In this document: positions 63,213-64,000 of the stretch, piece after piece | Layout: every line of letters begins with the position of its first letter | Numbering within the stretch: position 1 is the first letter of the stretch | Assembly (NCBI RefSeq): GCF_014638095.1 | Contig: NZ_BMFH01000001.1 | Location: 1,683,227-1,747,226 of the forward strand | Direction of reading: 5' to 3' | Source of the DNA: Muriicola marianensis | GTDB taxonomy: Bacteria > Bacteroidota > Bacteroidia > Flavobacteriales > Flavobacteriaceae | DNA length: 64,000 bases | Program-made: the position numbers and the translations under genes | Notes under the pieces: generated by a model | Told to the model about the DNA's origin: nothing | The model's database searches: none | Seen by the model: only the letters and a program-made list of their open reading frames with translations

Positions 63213-64000
63213 TTAGGATGTTGATTTCGATTGGACCTTCATCGACCTAATCACCTGAATTACCTGAAAAGGCCCCGTAAAGCAAAACAAAGATAGGCTA
63301 ATAATCGTGGCCAGGATGACCCCGTTCAGTCCCATAGAAAATGTATTTACAAATAAGATCGAGAGTGGAATATTGATAATTGCTCCGATGAGGGAGGTAG
63401 CCAGTTGAAGATTGGTTTTTGAAATCCCATTGGTAAAATACGCCAGAATCGAATGGACTATACTGAACCAAATCAACAAGGCCATAAACAGGTAATTCCC
63501 TGTCGTCAATCCCAGATCTCCTTTACCCAACCAGATACGAATAGCAATATCTCCGGAAAGGACCATGGCCCCCAACACCAAGATGTACACTCCGGAAAGA
63601 CCCGTTAGGTTCCGCATCGTCTTCTCAATCCAGACAAAATCCTTTTTTTCATACGCCTCGGTATAAATGGCCCATAGGGGAGCATTGATCAGAGTGTGCA
63701 AAACGAGGAGAAGGTTGAAGAAGCGATATATCACGTCGTACCTGGTGACTTCTTCAGGACTTGTGAGTTGTAAGAGGATAAATCTGTCTGTCATCAAAAT
63801 GACCATCATGGTGGTCTGAAGGAAAAAGAACCTCAATCCCAGCGAAAGGATAGGGCGTAAAAGTTCTTTGTCATATAGTTTAAAAGAAGGGCGCAAGAAG
63901 TTGTTTTTCCAATAGAACCACAGGCTCAATCCGAGATTCGCCAACACCATACTCATGCCGTAACCCAGGGCGAGCAGATGCAGGTCCGAATTCGTAAAAG
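63213..64000 (-). CDS. Polysaccharide flippase (Wzx-like), N-terminus beyond window
   Basis: The frame stays open to the right edge (residues FTNSDLHLLALGYG before the ATG at 63956), so this is only the C-terminal part, about 262 residues in the window. It has ~7 hydrophobic segments and the MOP-superfamily pattern (LRFFFLQTTMMVILMTDRFIL; YTEAYEKKDF). It should move the lipid-linked repeat across the membrane. First gene of the locus in this window. Confidence 0.85.
   Translation of the reverse strand, partial: FTNSDLHLLALGYGMSMVLANLGLSLWFYWKNNFLRPSFKLYDKELLRPILSLGLRFFFLQTTMMVILMTDRFILLQLTSPEEVTRYDVIYRFFNLLLVLHTLINAPLWAIYTEAYEKKDFVWIEKTMRNLTGLSGVYILVLGAMVLSGDIAIRIWLGKGDLGLTTGNYLFMALLIWFSIVHSILAYFTNGISKTNLQLATSLIGAIINIPLSILFVNTFSMGLNGVILATIISLSLFCFTGPFQVIQVIRSMKVQSKSTS

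Noticed and set aside
1-64000. CRISPR arrays, insertion sequences, tRNA or rRNA genes
   Set aside because: No direct repeat series, transposase frame, or cloverleaf-like sequence was seen; most gaps are too short to hold them.

Overview
The window is a stretch of chromosome from a gliding, T9SS-bearing member of the Bacteroidota, almost certainly a marine-type Flavobacteriaceae. The evidence is the set of lineage-restricted genes: gldH, porW/sprE, DUF4292, DUF4254, DUF5687, DUF6427 and DUF6341 families, an ATP synthase locus without atpD/atpC, and a di-haem type succinate dehydrogenase. Promoter-like sites match the Bacteroidota consensus (TTTG / 17-23 nt / TAnnTTTG) rather than -35/-10 boxes, Shine-Dalgarno sequences are mostly absent, and several genes seem to start at TTG. 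I cannot name the genus from sequence alone. Coding density is very high. I saw no tRNA, rRNA, insertion sequence, prophage or CRISPR array.

Layout. 1-5.5 kb: tail of a BNR/sortilin-like repeat protein, then sdhCAB with a near-perfect promoter and terminator, then a methionine-type aminotransferase. 5.5-14 kb (minus strand): serine hydrolase, GNAT, an independently transcribed 35-residue micro-ORF, scoAB, a bifunctional class A PBP, gldH, ricT and trhO. 14.3-22.6 kb: recA, a small lipoprotein, an ECF sigma factor paired with a predicted envelope-spanning barrel protein, plsC, trpS, dprA, an HU-like/SPOR membrane protein and a thioesterase. 22.6-28.9 kb (minus): flippase, dut, TPR, DUF4292, EnvC-like and aldo/keto reductase, apparently one transcript. 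29-38 kb (minus): porW, bactofilin, atpZ-like, a small membrane protein, atpBEFHAG. 38-42 kb: ABC exporter pair, PaaE-like reductase, patatin. 42.5-44.8 kb: an arsenosugar-type AhpD-like/ArsS pair followed by a TetR regulator, with three related palindromes. 44.8-48.9 kb: GT9, DUF4254, DUF6427, DUF6341, purD.

49-64 kb (minus, continuing past the right edge) is a surface polysaccharide assembly locus. It holds a UDP-glucuronate decarboxylase-like SDR, an initiating sugar transferase, four glycosyltransferases, a heparinase II/III-like protein, a lipoprotein and a BNR-like protein of unknown role, a sulfotransferase, an O-antigen ligase-like and a polymerase-like membrane protein, a hexapeptide acyltransferase and a Wzx-like flippase. 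Many of these genes overlap by 4 or 8 bases. The region looks visibly richer in A+T than the sdh or recA regions, as expected of an exchangeable surface locus.

The most interesting unexplained signals are: the shared palindromes linking the TetR gene to the arsenosugar pair; the 35-aa micro-ORF with its own 12-bp terminator; a terminator in the trhO-recA gap with no assigned gene; a strong hairpin between atpE and atpF; and the ECF sigma/envelope-spanning barrel pair.
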